Source: Cardiocondyla obscurior
Taxonomy: Eukaryota > Arthropoda > Insecta > Hymenoptera > Formicidae
Assembly: GCF_019399895.1 (NCBI RefSeq)
Contig: NC_091864.1
Location: forward strand, 3,574,001 to 3,638,000
Reading direction: 5' to 3'
Length of the DNA stretch: 64,000 nt
The translations under genes were made by a program, and so were the position numbers. Positions 50,501-61,900 of this stretch are shown here, piece by piece (the first letter of the stretch is position 1; every line of letters begins with the position of its first letter). The notes under the pieces are model-generated. The model was not told the origin of the DNA and did not search any database. It saw only the letters and a program-made list of their open reading frames with translations.

Positions 50501-51896
50501 TTGAAGCAGTGATGGTTAATTAATCGATATTAACAGCTTAAAACAGCTCCTATTCAATTTGTCTGACGTCGCGTCGAAAAGAATACATCATAAATCAGGC
50601 AGTATTATATTCTCATTTATAAAGCGCAGCGTGTTTCTAGGATATCCTCGTGCGGAGCAAGTTGCTATATCATGCGTACAATATCGTCTCTCACTCTAGT
50701 CACTCCTGAAACAATGAAAATGATGCCAGTGAGCTCGTGAGGTGTATGACTATCATCGAAAAATTCAAAAAATTTTCAGTAACAGAAACAATATTTCATA
50801 TGAAAACTTTTTAAGATAACAAAGGGTAAGCACTTTTGAATGTCAGATAAAAGCTCAGGCAGCATTATAACAATTGTTTCAGGCTGGAAATATGAATAAA
50901 ATATTTAAACATATTGTTATACCGTATGACAAAACGAAAGTGAAACAACAATTTGGAAGTGCAATGCTGTATGGGGGAATGAAGGGGAAGGGAAAGGAGG
51001 GACCTTTTTGCACACTCATGGTTCTATATGCTTTAGTGTGCACGCTTGTTAAATAATACATAGTGCTACTATATATATATATACATAGGAAAATTAAGTC
51101 AATTTTGTTGAGAAAAAAATGTGTTCAATATGGATAAAGTTTTTCCAATGTGTGTGGAGTTAACATATGTGATCAATTAACTAAGATAGAATAGTATATT
51201 CTACGTAACAGAGGCGCACAAGGGGTACAGCCTTCTTAGATAAAAAAAAAAAAATAAAAAATAAATAATAAAAAAATAAAAATATAAAAAAAAATAAAAA
51301 GAACGATATTAACATAGACACGCTGTGGGGTGAGTGCAGTCTCTAAGTTCACAGGGGTGCACGAAAATAGAGATTCACAGCGGTGGATAGGTAGCGAGGC
51401 CACTTTGAAGACTTACCGCAAGATATTCTTCATCAGTTTGCCTTTAACCAGCTCGTTGTACTTGACCGCCGCGGGGGTGAGTACAACATCCTCGCTCTCC
51501 GTTTCGTATACACCCAGTACTAATCCCGTCTGCAAAAAAAAAAAAGGACGGAGAAAGCGTTCCAAGAGAGCAGCGAACGTTAGCGTAATAAAATTAACGA
51601 GTAAACGCGTTTTAAAATTCGCGATCGAGTTATCGTCGACCGCCAACCGTCGACGAATTAGGACGGCTCGCTTGGAGCATCCCGTACGTGAACCCGACGA
51701 AGGATTAGATTACGTTCGTCAAATGTTTCCCTCAAGCTTTCGACGAGGAACTCGCGTCTCAGTTATCGCGAAAAGGGTCCGAGGCCACCCCGAGGAACCG
51801 CTCGATTACCTTCATGGTCGATATGCTGGCGAAGAGACGTAAGGAAGAACTTCCGTGCTGCAGTGCTCTAGCTCTGATAAAAGACAATGCCATCAT
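44000..51896 (-). CDS. LAP3: Leucine aminopeptidase (M17 family, LAP3-like)
   Basis: Eight exons: 51896-51810, 51529-51417, 46109-45946, 45777-45603, 45501-45174, 45092-44824, 44622-44444 and 44226-44000, giving 513 residues (human LAP3 519). It removes N-terminal residues from peptides with two metal ions. N-terminal half: TGLVLGVYETESEDVVLTP, VAVVGLGKQGLG. Catalytic half: VGKGVTFDAGGISLK (Lys and Asp ligands), MRADMSGAA (Asp, Arg), NTDAEGRLILADAL (Asp, Glu and the bicarbonate-binding Arg), then GGSCTAAAFLREF and MTGRPTRTLIQFL. All expected ligands are present. The first 29 residues are Arg/Ser/Leu-rich without acids, like a mitochondrial presequence, and an internal Met28 sits just before TGLVLG. 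Intron 2 (46110-51416) contains COP1. Confidence 0.94.
46110..48418. other. LAP3 intron 2, distal part; 3' flank of nested COP1
   Basis: AT-rich, without coding exons. It contains a TA-rich microsatellite and several poly-A/T runs. COP1 transcripts must end here. Confidence 0.6.
47536..47576. repeat. TA/TATG microsatellite
   Basis: About 40 bases of alternating TA with two GTA interruptions, inside LAP3 intron 2. Confidence 0.85.
48419..50467 (-). CDS. COP1: COP1 RING-WD40 E3 ubiquitin ligase, intronless and nested in LAP3
   Basis: A single uninterrupted frame of 682 residues. COP1 is the substrate-binding RING ligase that targets transcription factors for degradation. RING finger at residues 53-90: CPICFDLIDTAYITRCGHTF then CHHCIAKC and CPKC, with all zinc ligands. 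Coiled coil at about 165-230 (QQKEEQRNQLQKEVALIKKD). A linker with AIRRKRLHAHFDDFVQCYFD, then a C-terminal WD40 propeller from about 350 (VSSIEFDKDNEFFAIAGVTK, VSWNSFHKGMLASSDYEGTV, LIASGSDDARVKLWALN, AFGSADHCVHYYDLRN, SASTDSQLKMWN). Intact. A likely non-coding 5' exon begins after an acceptor near 50706. The gene lies on the same strand as its host. Confidence 0.95.
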   Translation of the reverse strand: MSTPGDSNMGNDSGAGSSGVLGDGSSKINKHPPTNVLQRMTGILEDKSNDYMCPICFDLIDTAYITRCGHTFCHHCIAKCLEIKDRCPKCSFTLSDQDIFPNFLLDELVSKYKTRTKGLAHLGSYADNDRHRTAGSDSSAPDGLRSIVAAESANLTLPDVNVMLEVLTQRKHLLEAETCTAQNKLLHEFLKHLLQQKEEQRNQLQKEVALIKKDMEEVENILKDVQSKCPRVEDVKKASENDTAQVSAIRREMLGLIDIIDSNMIKPNDKAPGGTDTSVSPSIGQPSGSTLAIRRKRLHAHFDDFVQCYFDSRGKELLLGQKSQPQSEAQQQHGGMHSTCSGLDVFRENLVKFSRYNSLRPLATLNYSSDLFNNSTIVSSIEFDKDNEFFAIAGVTKRIKVFDYGAVIRDTVDIHYPCVEMVSSSKISCVSWNSFHKGMLASSDYEGTVTVWDAITAQRTKAFQEHEKRCWSVDFNDVDTRLIASGSDDARVKLWALNTDYSVASLEAKANVCCVKFNPRSSCHLAFGSADHCVHYYDLRNMKEALCIFKGHRKAVSYVKFINKEEIVSASTDSQLKMWNINNPLCLRSFVGHVNEKNFVGLATDGDYVACGSENNALYVYYKGLTKQLFSYKFDAVRSILEVQDRREEDLNEFVSAVCWRQMSNVVVAANSQGIIKILELV
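50468..51416. other. LAP3 intron 2, proximal part; COP1 5' flank
   Basis: On the minus strand an acceptor-like site near 50706 precedes a moderately GC-rich stretch leading to the COP1 ATG, probably COP1 5' UTR. An A-rich low-complexity tract lies at 51241-51300. No other gene seen. Confidence 0.5.
51241..51300. repeat. A-rich low-complexity tract
   Basis: Sixty bases almost wholly of A with spaced T, inside LAP3 intron 2 upstream of COP1. Confidence 0.85.
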
Positions 51897-53705
51897 TCGT
51901 TCCCGAGAGCATTAGGCGCGATACATATATGCACCGATCATGCGGGTTGCACACAGCACCGGCGAGACGATTCCGATTGGTTGAACCGATCCGCTTGCTG
52001 GCGCCACTTGCTGGGAAGAGTTCCTGCAAATTTTCGTAAACAAAATTTTACTTGTAACGTACACTCTCAAAGTGTTAATTATTTAACCTTCTCTTGTTTC
52101 TAACGAGTTGAATTAAATTTTCAAAGGATAAAATTTTATCTTTATAACTTGTACGCCGAGATAGTTTAATAGGTTTCACGTATGTTGTTAAATTAATACA
52201 GCGAGGTTATGTTTCAGCGTATTGCACTGGATAGAAAAGTCAAGTCACACGGAAGCTGTAATGAAAATCATTCTTAAACCTGTTTATATTATCAAACATT
52301 TATGTTTATATGGAATATTGCGAGATTTTGGCAGAGAAAGGTAAAATAAAAGTAAGTAAAATGGGAAGAAAAATGTGCGATGTTATGAAATTAATAAAAG
52401 TCACAAAACGACGGGCAGTCGTATTGCAACAAATCCAGAAACAATCCGGCATAAAAATCAAACGAAATATTTTAATTTTATAATAAATAACATTCATATT
52501 TTTGCTTCGTATTAAAAAGAATTCAGAGTAAGACACGTAACGGCATAAATTAAGTTGCCATTTTGCCAGGCGTGCTTGTCCAAATCCTTGCGAAGGCTTT
52601 TTAATTAAATTAATTATTATTGCCAGACAATTATTTCTCATTTCGTTTTTATGACTTAATTTTTTTTCCTTCTACTTTCGAAGGTACGAAACTCATCGTT
52701 TGCTTTCGAAATAATTCAACGCTTTGGGGTCCAATTCTGCCCTACCAATGAAATGAGACGCCTTTTCTCAACGTATACCTTTCATCTTAGGCCCATCGAG
52801 TCTGCTAGAAGTCCCGGTTGATCGACCTGGGGCCGGAGGTCCTGGAGAGGGGCCTGATTATGGAAACGGGAGAGGGAAATGATCCTTCGCGTTTAGCAGA
52901 GTGTTGGAGTTTCGTAAGTGTGTCGTGGGCCTGTCATATGTCTGATTTTCCGTCCGTGAAACGCGATCACGCACGTTCCGCGGCGACTGTGCAATTTTGT
53001 AAATTCTAGGGTACGCGTGACCATCGAGCGGACCTCGTTCTCCGCGGCCTTGTTGGTCGTTGTTGGCGCGAGCGAAACGCGCTCGGATTCCACAGCTGCT
53101 ACAAGAGCTGGAATGCGGGATCAACATGGAGGTGGTGGCGAATAGATCGATATTGCTCGGTGATGTCACTCACGGTCGCTGACTCTCCCGTCTGGTATCC
53201 TGCTTGTAAGTTGCGAAATTTACACGTCGCGGCCGTAAACGGTCAAGATGCGCCCTGAACGTAGCAGGGAGATCGCTCCTCGCGCCATATCTTGCGCCTC
53301 GCAAATACGGCCGCGCAATTCGAGCTGGCAGGAGCTAAGATTTTTTATTTTTTATTTTATTTTTTTATTTTCGAAAGTGAACAGCGAATTTAGCGTTGAA
53401 ATAACGCGAACGTGCAATAGAAAAGCGTGGAACTGTGATAGTTTTACATTTACTCTTGCAAAATTGAAGAATATTTTATCGATAAATTAATTTATGTCAT
53501 GACATATGTGTCACTGATCTAAGCAAGTGAATTTTTTTTATCTCTTAATACTTATTCAGTAGTAGGGTGATTTGATATAATTGTAACATAATTTCTTATT
53601 AAAAGAGACTTTCCCTTGATTTTTTTTTAATAATTTTTCAAGCATAAAAAATATAAAGAATATTATAAACTGATATTCTAATAAATTTGCAGAACGGAGC
53701 ATGGA
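51897..53705. other. Region between LAP3 start and FBXL7 coding exon
   Basis: The first 150 bases are the likely LAP3 promoter/5' UTR. A GC-rich block at 52780-53340 probably contains the FBXL7 promoter and 5' exon(s): good donors GTAAGT occur at 52914 and 53207 on the plus strand, and the FBXL7 exon opens after an acceptor at 53692. Splicing either to FBXL7 would be in untranslated leader. The rest is AT-rich. Confidence 0.45.
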
Positions 53706-55058
53706 ATGGAAGGATCATGCCCACTCCTCTTTCCCAGCTTTGGGGAACAGAGCAGCTCTGAGCAGGGAGGAGGCTATTCGTCGCAGAAGGTTGGCGTTTA
53801 TCGGTCAGGTGTGGACACCATCGACCTGGGCTACCACACCCTCGACAATAATGCTTGTCGCACCACGTCCTCGTCGTCCTCATCTACTCCATGCGTGTCT
53901 AGCACGCCGACTCATCAGCAGCAGCAACAGCTGCCGCAGGCCAAACATCACTTAATTCACCACGTCGCAGTCAACGATCTCTGTCAACTCGACAACAATT
54001 TGCTCCTGAGGATTTTTAGCTGGCTTGATACGCGCGACCGTTGCTCCTTGGCGCAGACCTGCCGCCGCCTCTGGGAGATCGCGTGGCATCCGATACTTTG
54101 GAGGGAAGTCGAAGTGCGATATCCCCAGAATGCCACAGCGGCGTTGAACGCCTTGACCCGCCGGAGCTGCCACACGTGCGTTCGTCGCCTGGTCCTGGAA
54201 GGTGCCACCGGATTGCCTGGCATTTTTGCCCAGCTACCGTATCTGAATCTCACTTCTTTGGTGCTGCGACACTCGCGTCGAGTCACCGACGCCAACGTGA
54301 CCACTGTGCTGGACAGCTGCGCCCATCTCAAAGAGCTCGACTTGACCGGCTGTCCTAACGTTACTCGCGCTTGCGGCCGCACCACTATTCTACAGTTGCA
54401 AACGCTCGATCTCAGCGATTGCCACGCCGTGGAAGATTCCGGTTTGGTTCTCAGTTTGTCTCGCATGCCGCATCTGGGATGCCTTTACGTTCGTAGATGC
54501 GGACGCATCACCGACGCGAGCCTGGTTGCCATCGCCTCCTACTGCGCGAGTCTACGCCAGCTGTCGGTCTCGGATTGCGTGAAAGTCACGGATTTCGGGG
54601 TGCGCGAGCTGGCAGCACGTCTTGGTCCGTCGCTACGCTACTTCTCCGTAGGAAAATGTGACCGCGTGTCCGACGCCGGTCTGCTGGTCGTTGCCCGTCA
54701 TTGCTATAAGCTGCGCTACCTGAATGCTCGAGGCTGCGAGGCGCTCAGCGACAGCGCGACCATCGCCTTGGCACGGGGTTGTCCGCGTATGCGCGCCTTG
54801 GACATAGGCAAGTGCGATATCGGCGACGCGACTCTCGAGGCACTTTCCACTGGATGCCCGAATCTGAAGAAGCTGTCCCTTTGCGGATGCGAGAGGATCA
54901 CCGACGCCGGCCTCGAGGCGTTGGCCTACTACGTGCGTGGCCTACGGCAGCTCAATATCGGTGAATGCTCCAGGGTAACATGGGTCGGCTACCGTGCAGT
55001 CAAACGCTATTGTCGACGCTGCGTCATAGAGCACACTAACCCGGGATTCTCCAGTTGA
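53706..55058 (+). CDS. FBXL7: F-box/LRR-repeat protein 7
   Basis: One exon of 450 residues, preceded by an acceptor at 53692. It is the substrate-recognition subunit of an SCF ubiquitin ligase; the fly protein limits growth and the atypical cadherin Fat acts through it. A low-complexity N-terminus (Ser and Gln runs, residues 50-76) is followed by the F-box at about 92-138 (LDNNLLLRIFSWLDTRDRCS) and about eleven leucine-rich repeats of the CC type (ITDASLVAIASYCASLRQLS, VSDAGLLVVARHCYKLRYLN). The terminal RYCRRCVIEHTNPGFSS is the FBXL7 signature. The start at 53706 was chosen as the first ATG in frame; the frame is open back to the acceptor, so extra N-terminal residues from an upstream exon are possible. 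The exon is GC-rich compared with its flanks. Confidence 0.92.
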   Translation: MEGSCPLLFPSFGEQSSSEQGGGYSSQKVGVYRSGVDTIDLGYHTLDNNACRTTSSSSSSTPCVSSTPTHQQQQQLPQAKHHLIHHVAVNDLCQLDNNLLLRIFSWLDTRDRCSLAQTCRRLWEIAWHPILWREVEVRYPQNATAALNALTRRSCHTCVRRLVLEGATGLPGIFAQLPYLNLTSLVLRHSRRVTDANVTTVLDSCAHLKELDLTGCPNVTRACGRTTILQLQTLDLSDCHAVEDSGLVLSLSRMPHLGCLYVRRCGRITDASLVAIASYCASLRQLSVSDCVKVTDFGVRELAARLGPSLRYFSVGKCDRVSDAGLLVVARHCYKLRYLNARGCEALSDSATIALARGCPRMRALDIGKCDIGDATLEALSTGCPNLKKLSLCGCERITDAGLEALAYYVRGLRQLNIGECSRVTWVGYRAVKRYCRRCVIEHTNPGFSS

Positions 55059-55976
55059 CGAGTTGATTGGAATTTTTGAGGCAAAATTCTAAAAAAGGGC
55101 CTTTGAGGAATATTCTGAGAATATTAAAAATAAAGATATCTATACATGGGGATATATGCATCGCGAGAATATATTTATAATAATTATTTTTAATAATAAT
55201 TCAGAACACGATTAGACAATATTCTCAGGATATTCAATTGTTTCGTATCACTAATCTCAAGTGCCACTATGTGTAATATAGCGGAAGTTTATAGAGAAAT
55301 TGTAAACCTAATTTTTTATCAGAGTTTATACGATGTTAAATTACTGTTTTTGGCATTTACGAGAAAGGGACATTCGGACGAGTTGTCAATTTTTGAGATA
55401 ATTTGTGTCGCCGTAATATTTATTAACAAGCACCGTTTTATTGTTCGTATATTTGTAAAAAGATTGACGATTGGATGTAAAAATATATACTTATATCCTG
55501 CTTCAGAAGTCATACGTGCTATTTATTATCTTAATAATTTAATGCACTACGTAATAATGTTTTGTAAATTATTGTAATAACAGTACAATATTAAATACTT
55601 GCTTTTTTTTTTTTTTTTAGTTTCACAGAAATTAATATAGGTAACATCATAGATTAATTACACGATATAGCGTGTACAAAATCGTATAGAAATTTGCAAT
55701 AAATTAATCTCGGTTGAATTCAATTATTATTTTTCGAAAATATGAAGCGTCACACGTGCTTGCGAAAATAGTATTGGCACATTCTAATTTTTCACATTTT
55801 AAATTTTGTGTTGTGTGAATGCAGCCGCAGTGCCATTGAACGCCTGCGCAAATTTTCTTTGCAAAATCGCGCGCTCGCCGATAGGTAGCGCGGGGTTTAG
55901 GGGTGAAAATGCACGGGTGGTTGTAAATGTACATCAGTCGTACATAGGCGATCACGCGATCAAGGTCTTCAATTCC
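55059..55976. other. FBXL7 3' flank and promoter side of the receptor gene
   Basis: AT-rich to about 55800, then GC-richer up to the receptor start codon, where the promoter/5' UTR should lie. No recognisable exon. Confidence 0.5.
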
Positions 55977-58900
55977 ATGTCGCCGCCGTCTGCCGTCCCG
56001 TTTCTTCGATACGGACTTTTTCTGATCATCGCCTTCGGAAATGGTGAGTATCAAACAATTTTTATAAGGTAATACTAAACTCGCAACTGAGTTTATTCAT
56101 CTTTTCCATTCTGCTAGCAGATGTTTTAATGATACAATTAAGAGTGAAAGTTTTGATATATTAAAGTTTAAGATTTAAAATTTAAACGTTAGGCGTAGAA
56201 GTTCGTGTAAAATAAGTTACGGAAAAATCAAGCTGCTGGTACTTTTCGCTTTTTTAACTCGGAAACCCGATTATTTGTCTCTTTCCTCGATAATGCTCGA
56301 TAATCTCAAGAGCTTTAAGAAGATGTAGGCCGTCGTCGATAAAGTTCCAAGGTTCGTGCCCTCGGCGCTCAAGTGCAACGCGCGTTCCAAAATTGTTTAG
56401 ATATCCGTCGGGTGTCACAAAGCTCGTCATAGCTTTTTCCCGCCGGCGAACAGCTACATAACCACCGACATCAAAGACGTCTGAGATGTAAATCAGCGAC
56501 GCGATCAAACCTCGCCAAGGTTGAAAACGTCAACGAATTGCATGCTATTTTACGGAAGTGTCCTCGACATGGCACAAACGCGGACAATTGCAGTCGCAGT
56601 ATTTTATTACACTTCCCGGCCGTGAAATTTTTGGAAGGTAATCGATTGCCGATCGTTCGATAATTTATCCCGTCTTTTTTTTTTTTTTTTTTTTTTGTTT
56701 CCCGCTTGCACACCAATTGACTCGTGGAATTTCCACGAGACTTTTAAAATTTAATTTCTTCCTCTTTTTCCAGTCCCTTCTGAAAATAATTTAATTTAAC
56801 GAATGGATTTTATTGCCGGGAAAAAGCTGACGAGACGTAGGAGGTGTTTCACGTGCACGACATTGTAGCTTTCGGTCTTAACCGGACCTCGTTAAGGTAT
56901 GTTTGCTTCGCATCTACTAGCGTAAATGTTTGCGAATTAATTGCGCCGAAGGGGTCATTTGACGCCTCGTTCATGCCACGAAATTTGGTGATCGACACAC
57001 CGACGGAATTTGCATTCAAGCGAAATTGATGAAACGTGTATATTTAGCAATTACACGTCTGCTTGTATTAAAAAAAAAATATATATATTTCTCTCGACAA
57101 ATTTAGTCCATTGATATTATTGTTTTACTTTCAAATTTTGAAATTTTACTCTTCCAAGTGTTCGGATAATCGAAAATCTTCATATCGCAGAAGAGTAATC
57201 TCCAGGCGGGATGTCTTTACGCGGTGAACCATTCTGCCTGAAGAAATTTGATGTCTCGGTCGAGATCCCGTGAGATATTCCGCGGCTCATACAGTATCGA
57301 CATCTGACATACGATCTCATTACAAGTCTGCGAGATTTTTCGATTCACGTTCCCAGTGACAGGCCGATATTTTTCGATCTGCGGAAATCTTTTTTTTTTT
57401 TCCTTCTTTTTCAATTTGAAGAAAATCATTTTGCGAGAATAAAAGATTCGATTTGTATACGAGAATAATGAAAACCAATTGTTAGAAATGGATAACGTGC
57501 ATTAAAATTACTTACAATTATTTAATAATAATCGAAGAATTAAAGGCAATGCAAAGTTTTAATAAAAGAAAGCTGCACTTGTCACATTTATAAATTTAAA
57601 TACAGCTCTTCGTCGCTGAAAGTTTAAAGGTACAGCTTTTACAAATCGATACCGTATACGGTAAACTCACTCTCCTAATTACGAGCAGCCCCTCGACGAG
57701 TCCCACTCATCTCTTTCGCGGTATATCCTTTTACCTTTCTTACTTTCGGGCCGAGATTAGCTCGGTTCTCTGACAGGTTTCACCACGCTTCACGGCACAA
57801 TAGTCGCCTCAATGGGGTAGTACGTAGACTGACGTAACTGATCATGTAGCTGTTCGCTATAATGGATGAACGTCCGATGTAACGAAACGGATTAGAACCG
57901 TGATCAGAGAGAAGGGCCTAGAGAAAGGAATCTCTCAAGTTGCTTTAGCGAGGCTGCTTCCTTGAATTTAGCACCGCTTCTTGGACTCGGTTTTAGCGTT
58001 TTCCTTCGCCGGCTTCTCAATAATTACTCCGTCTCGTTAATTTTTATTGTCTGCGTAGGTATTTGCGACGAGAACGAGTACAGATTGACGAGGCACTTGC
58101 TGGACGGATACGACGCCGGCGTGAGGCCAGCTAAGAATTCATCCCAGCCTCTGGTCGTGGTGTTTGGACTGTCTCTTCATCATATCATCGACGTCGTAAG
58201 TATTCCTGCGCGAACAATTAAAAAAATTAATGTAAATTATGGAAAAAAATAGCAAGAGGTAAAGAAAGCTCGACTATTCTATTCGGAATATTTTCGCACT
58301 GTTGTGAAATGAAAATATCAAACGGAAAGTTCGACACGTTCCTCGAAATCCTTACAGTTTCAAGAACGTTTGAAACGTATTAGAGAAGCAAACTTGGCGC
58401 ACGAAATCCCTTGCTAAAGGCGAGCGAAAACGCATGGGATTTCCTTAAAAATGTTTTTGTATTCCTTCGCTTTCTATCATCGAGGTTCTACATACATTTG
58501 TGAAATCCCTTGGAGACACCACATTACCGTGGTCCCTTATTAGCATAACAAATATAAAGGTACGAGAAAATATTTTCCTGTATGCAACAGATAACGGTGA
58601 TGCGCAAGAAAAGCGATTGATAAAAAAAACAAAATGTAATTTTCACCGAATTTTCTGAAACAAAAAGTAATTTAATTATAAGCGAGGAAACGTGAAAGCG
58701 CTTGATTGATCGATTTTTAACGATACTTGTATCCGCGTGTCCACGACTTTTTTTTCTAATTTTTACTATCGATTTTTATCAACGGTTTGGTATTCAAATA
58801 GAATTCTCAGTAAACGGATTTAATCTTTAATAAAATAAATTTCTGCTCGCGTGGTTGAAACAAATTTTTATCGAAACGAGCGATAGAAAAAAGAAAAAAA

Positions 58901-61900
58901 AATTTGATTTAGTCACTGTGAAATTAATTTTTATTCCATTTTTATCTAAAGACAAACTGAGATAACGATATTAATTACTTCTTTCTCACTTTAATGTTGT
59001 ACAACGTTCATTTAATACAATTACATATTCAGTTAATATATAACAAATATTGGATTAATGATTAAGCTATTAAATTTTATATGGGCATCTTTTTTTTTTT
59101 ATTTAATTTATCTGTCTCAACATTTTCGCGAGATTTTCGAGTCTGCCTCCAGATTTGTCGCGGAGATAAAATTGAGAAAAATGCGTATCGTAACGAAAAT
59201 GGAAACACCACGACGGTGACGGGATTCTCGATGGTAATCGGAGATACGCGAGATAAATTGGCGTGAGAATAAGTAAGGCGGTGGGAAAGTTTCAGACGTT
59301 TGTTTCACGTATGGCGGTAACGAGAGCAACCTTTAGCGGACCGACCGGTCTCCTTAGGTCACCCTAGGGAAGCCCGAGACTGGCTAATGAGAGCTCGTTA
59401 CATTTATCGCGATATACACGAACGATCATCGCCTCTTTTTTCTTTCCGTTTTATAATATTGGTGATAAAGTAAACGATATCGCAGATCTCCCACAAATTT
59501 CTTGCCAAAGCCGCCAGGTTTGAACTTTAATAGCGATTATTCATTCAACTGTCGTGGGCTTGACTTAATTTTATTATTCGAGAACGCGTAATCTTTACGT
59601 GGACAAATGCAACTTTAATTTCGCGATTAGCTCGTTAAGCAACAATCAAATTCCTGTCGCTTAAATTCTCGACATACCCAAGTGCAGAAATTGAAACGTT
59701 ATATATAGTTTCACGATAGTATGTTCGTTATATCGTGCACTATTGGATTACACATTCCGTTGATTTTCTATAGTGTTTGGTTTCGAGATGATATACGGAG
59801 ATAGATATCAAGTATTAAGTGAGAGTAATGTAGCTCATTCGCAAAAACTATTAATCCGCATATCCATCTTCTTCCATTATTACGACCGTAACTACCTGGA
59901 CAAACTAGAAGCTCATTTATAAAAGTGTATGGTTTTCTTAAAATTTCTGACTAACTATTAAAATAAGAAAGTGCGATTTTAATTATTTAGCTCATAAAGA
60001 AATTTATCTATTATAGTTAAAATTTTAATTCAACTTGAAACGTTGAATTTATTAAAACTGATTGTAAGAATAATATTACTACACAACGTGGCTATAAAAC
60101 TGTTTCGGATTTTGCGTGGATTGCTCATTTATTTCGTAACTAGAAAGATATATTGCTTGTTGTTTGTCGACCATATTCGTCGACAATTTGTTTCGTTTAT
60201 ACGTATATATATACATGTATATATATATATACCCTCCAATTAATCACACAGGTCAGTTCCAATGATTTTTCTTCTGGAGAGCAGTATTTTTAAGCGTGAC
60301 AAATTAAATATTTTACGATGAATTAGTTAACAGTTATAAAATGTCCTAAATGATTTTTTTCACGTACGTGTACAGAAATATGAAACTGTTAAAATAGATG
60401 AGCGCATTATCGTGAGGATAAATTAAATTTTACACAACATTAACAAACGTCGTAATTTGCGCGTGACATTTACAGTTATAAATAAATTTATATTATGGTC
60501 CGTACGAAAAGATTGTTCTGCTTAATTTTTTTTTTTTACGTTTCTCACGTTGGTTAAATTAATTGTTTCAGGATGAGAAGAATCAGATACTTACAACCAA
60601 CTGTTGGGTTACACAGGTTTGGACTGATCATCATTTGAAGTGGAATGTCTCGGAATTCGCTGGAATTCAAGTAATCCGCGTTCCGTACAATCGTGTCTGG
60701 CGACCTGACACGATTTTGTATAACAAGTGAGTGTTTGAATTAAAAATGCACTACAAACTAGAGCTATATACGATTTGTACATTCCCCTTAGATCACTGTT
60801 ATTCTTTCGTAAAGCTCTTTCGATCCCTCGCGAGATACTTTGCGGCGATATGCATAAACAGTAACTGAAAAAAAATTAAATACAATTAAAAAAAAGAAAA
60901 AAGAAAGTTTACAATTAAAAAAAAAAATTAGTATAAAAGTATAAAGATCAAAGAAATAATAACTAAAGATAAATATACCTTTCTGAGTTTCTCAACAATA
61001 TGATTTCTTAGAGAAACGAGTTTCACGGATTTAAAACCGATGGAAATGAAAAAGAAAAGAGTATATATCCTGTTGCAGCTTCAATTTTCTGGTTACAGTG
61101 CGGATCCACAGTATAGTTCGGCGGTCATCAATACGAACGTGATCGTCAGTTACACGGGGGAGGTGGTCTGGTTAAGCCATGGTATCTTTCGCAGCAGCTG
61201 TGACATAAATGTGGAGTTCTTCCCCTTTGATGAGCAACGTTGCGCGCTGAAATGGGCCTCCTGGACGTATGACGGATACCAAGTAAGTTCCATTCTATGG
61301 TTTCCATTTTATCTCGCACCCTCGAACCTGTCTCCGCCTAAATGCAAATGACCAAAGTTTCACGTTTGCATAATTGAATATCCGATTTTTAATAGAACAG
61401 GTCACTGCGTCACGTGTTAAAAAATTTCCCCTTTCAAATAGATCAAGTTTGTTATGTCGGGAGAAATTATTCAACAACGTAAGTCGCAGAAATTTGTACA
61501 AATTGTTGCAACGCGCAAATGCGTCATCTATCGTGATCGACCGGGATTTGGATAACGCGAGTGATGTGTTTAATTGGGCCGATTTTTTTTCACGGATTTT
61601 CATGAAACTTTAGAATCATTTAAAAAGGCAAGGTAATTATCGACCAGCGTGCGACCATTCATCTTGAAAATTTCCCTCTAAATCGAATTAATTTCTACGT
61701 TCAACCCATTCGTTATTTCTCGCGAAATTATATTCACCTTGGTAATATTACTATCACCTTCATTTAGGACCACGGAATATTTTATGGTTTCGATAGATTT
61801 AATTTAACGAGATATCCTATTGATTATCTGAAAGAACTAAGACAGCGGTATAAATTGTACAGTTGATGCGAAATGCGAAACGGTATCGATTAAAGCACGA

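Noticed and set aside
51330..51842. 170-codon plus-strand open frame
   Set aside because: It lies antisense to LAP3 exons 1 and 2 and their intron; composition is basic and unstructured. The minus-strand exons are supported by homology and splicing.
52780..52914. Gly/Pro-rich minus-strand frame (GPSPGPPAPGRS) with acceptor and donor-like ends
   Set aside because: The collagen-like look comes from GC-rich sequence; no upstream or downstream partner exon could be linked. The region is better read as FBXL7 leader.
53984..54466. 160-codon minus-strand frame and other frames over FBXL7
   Set aside because: Shadows of the GC-rich FBXL7 exon, which has a clear F-box and LRR repeats.
57700..57740. 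ATATCCTTTT sequence in receptor intron 1 resembling a U12 donor
   Set aside because: It lies inside an intron with ordinary GT-AG ends and no exon abuts it.
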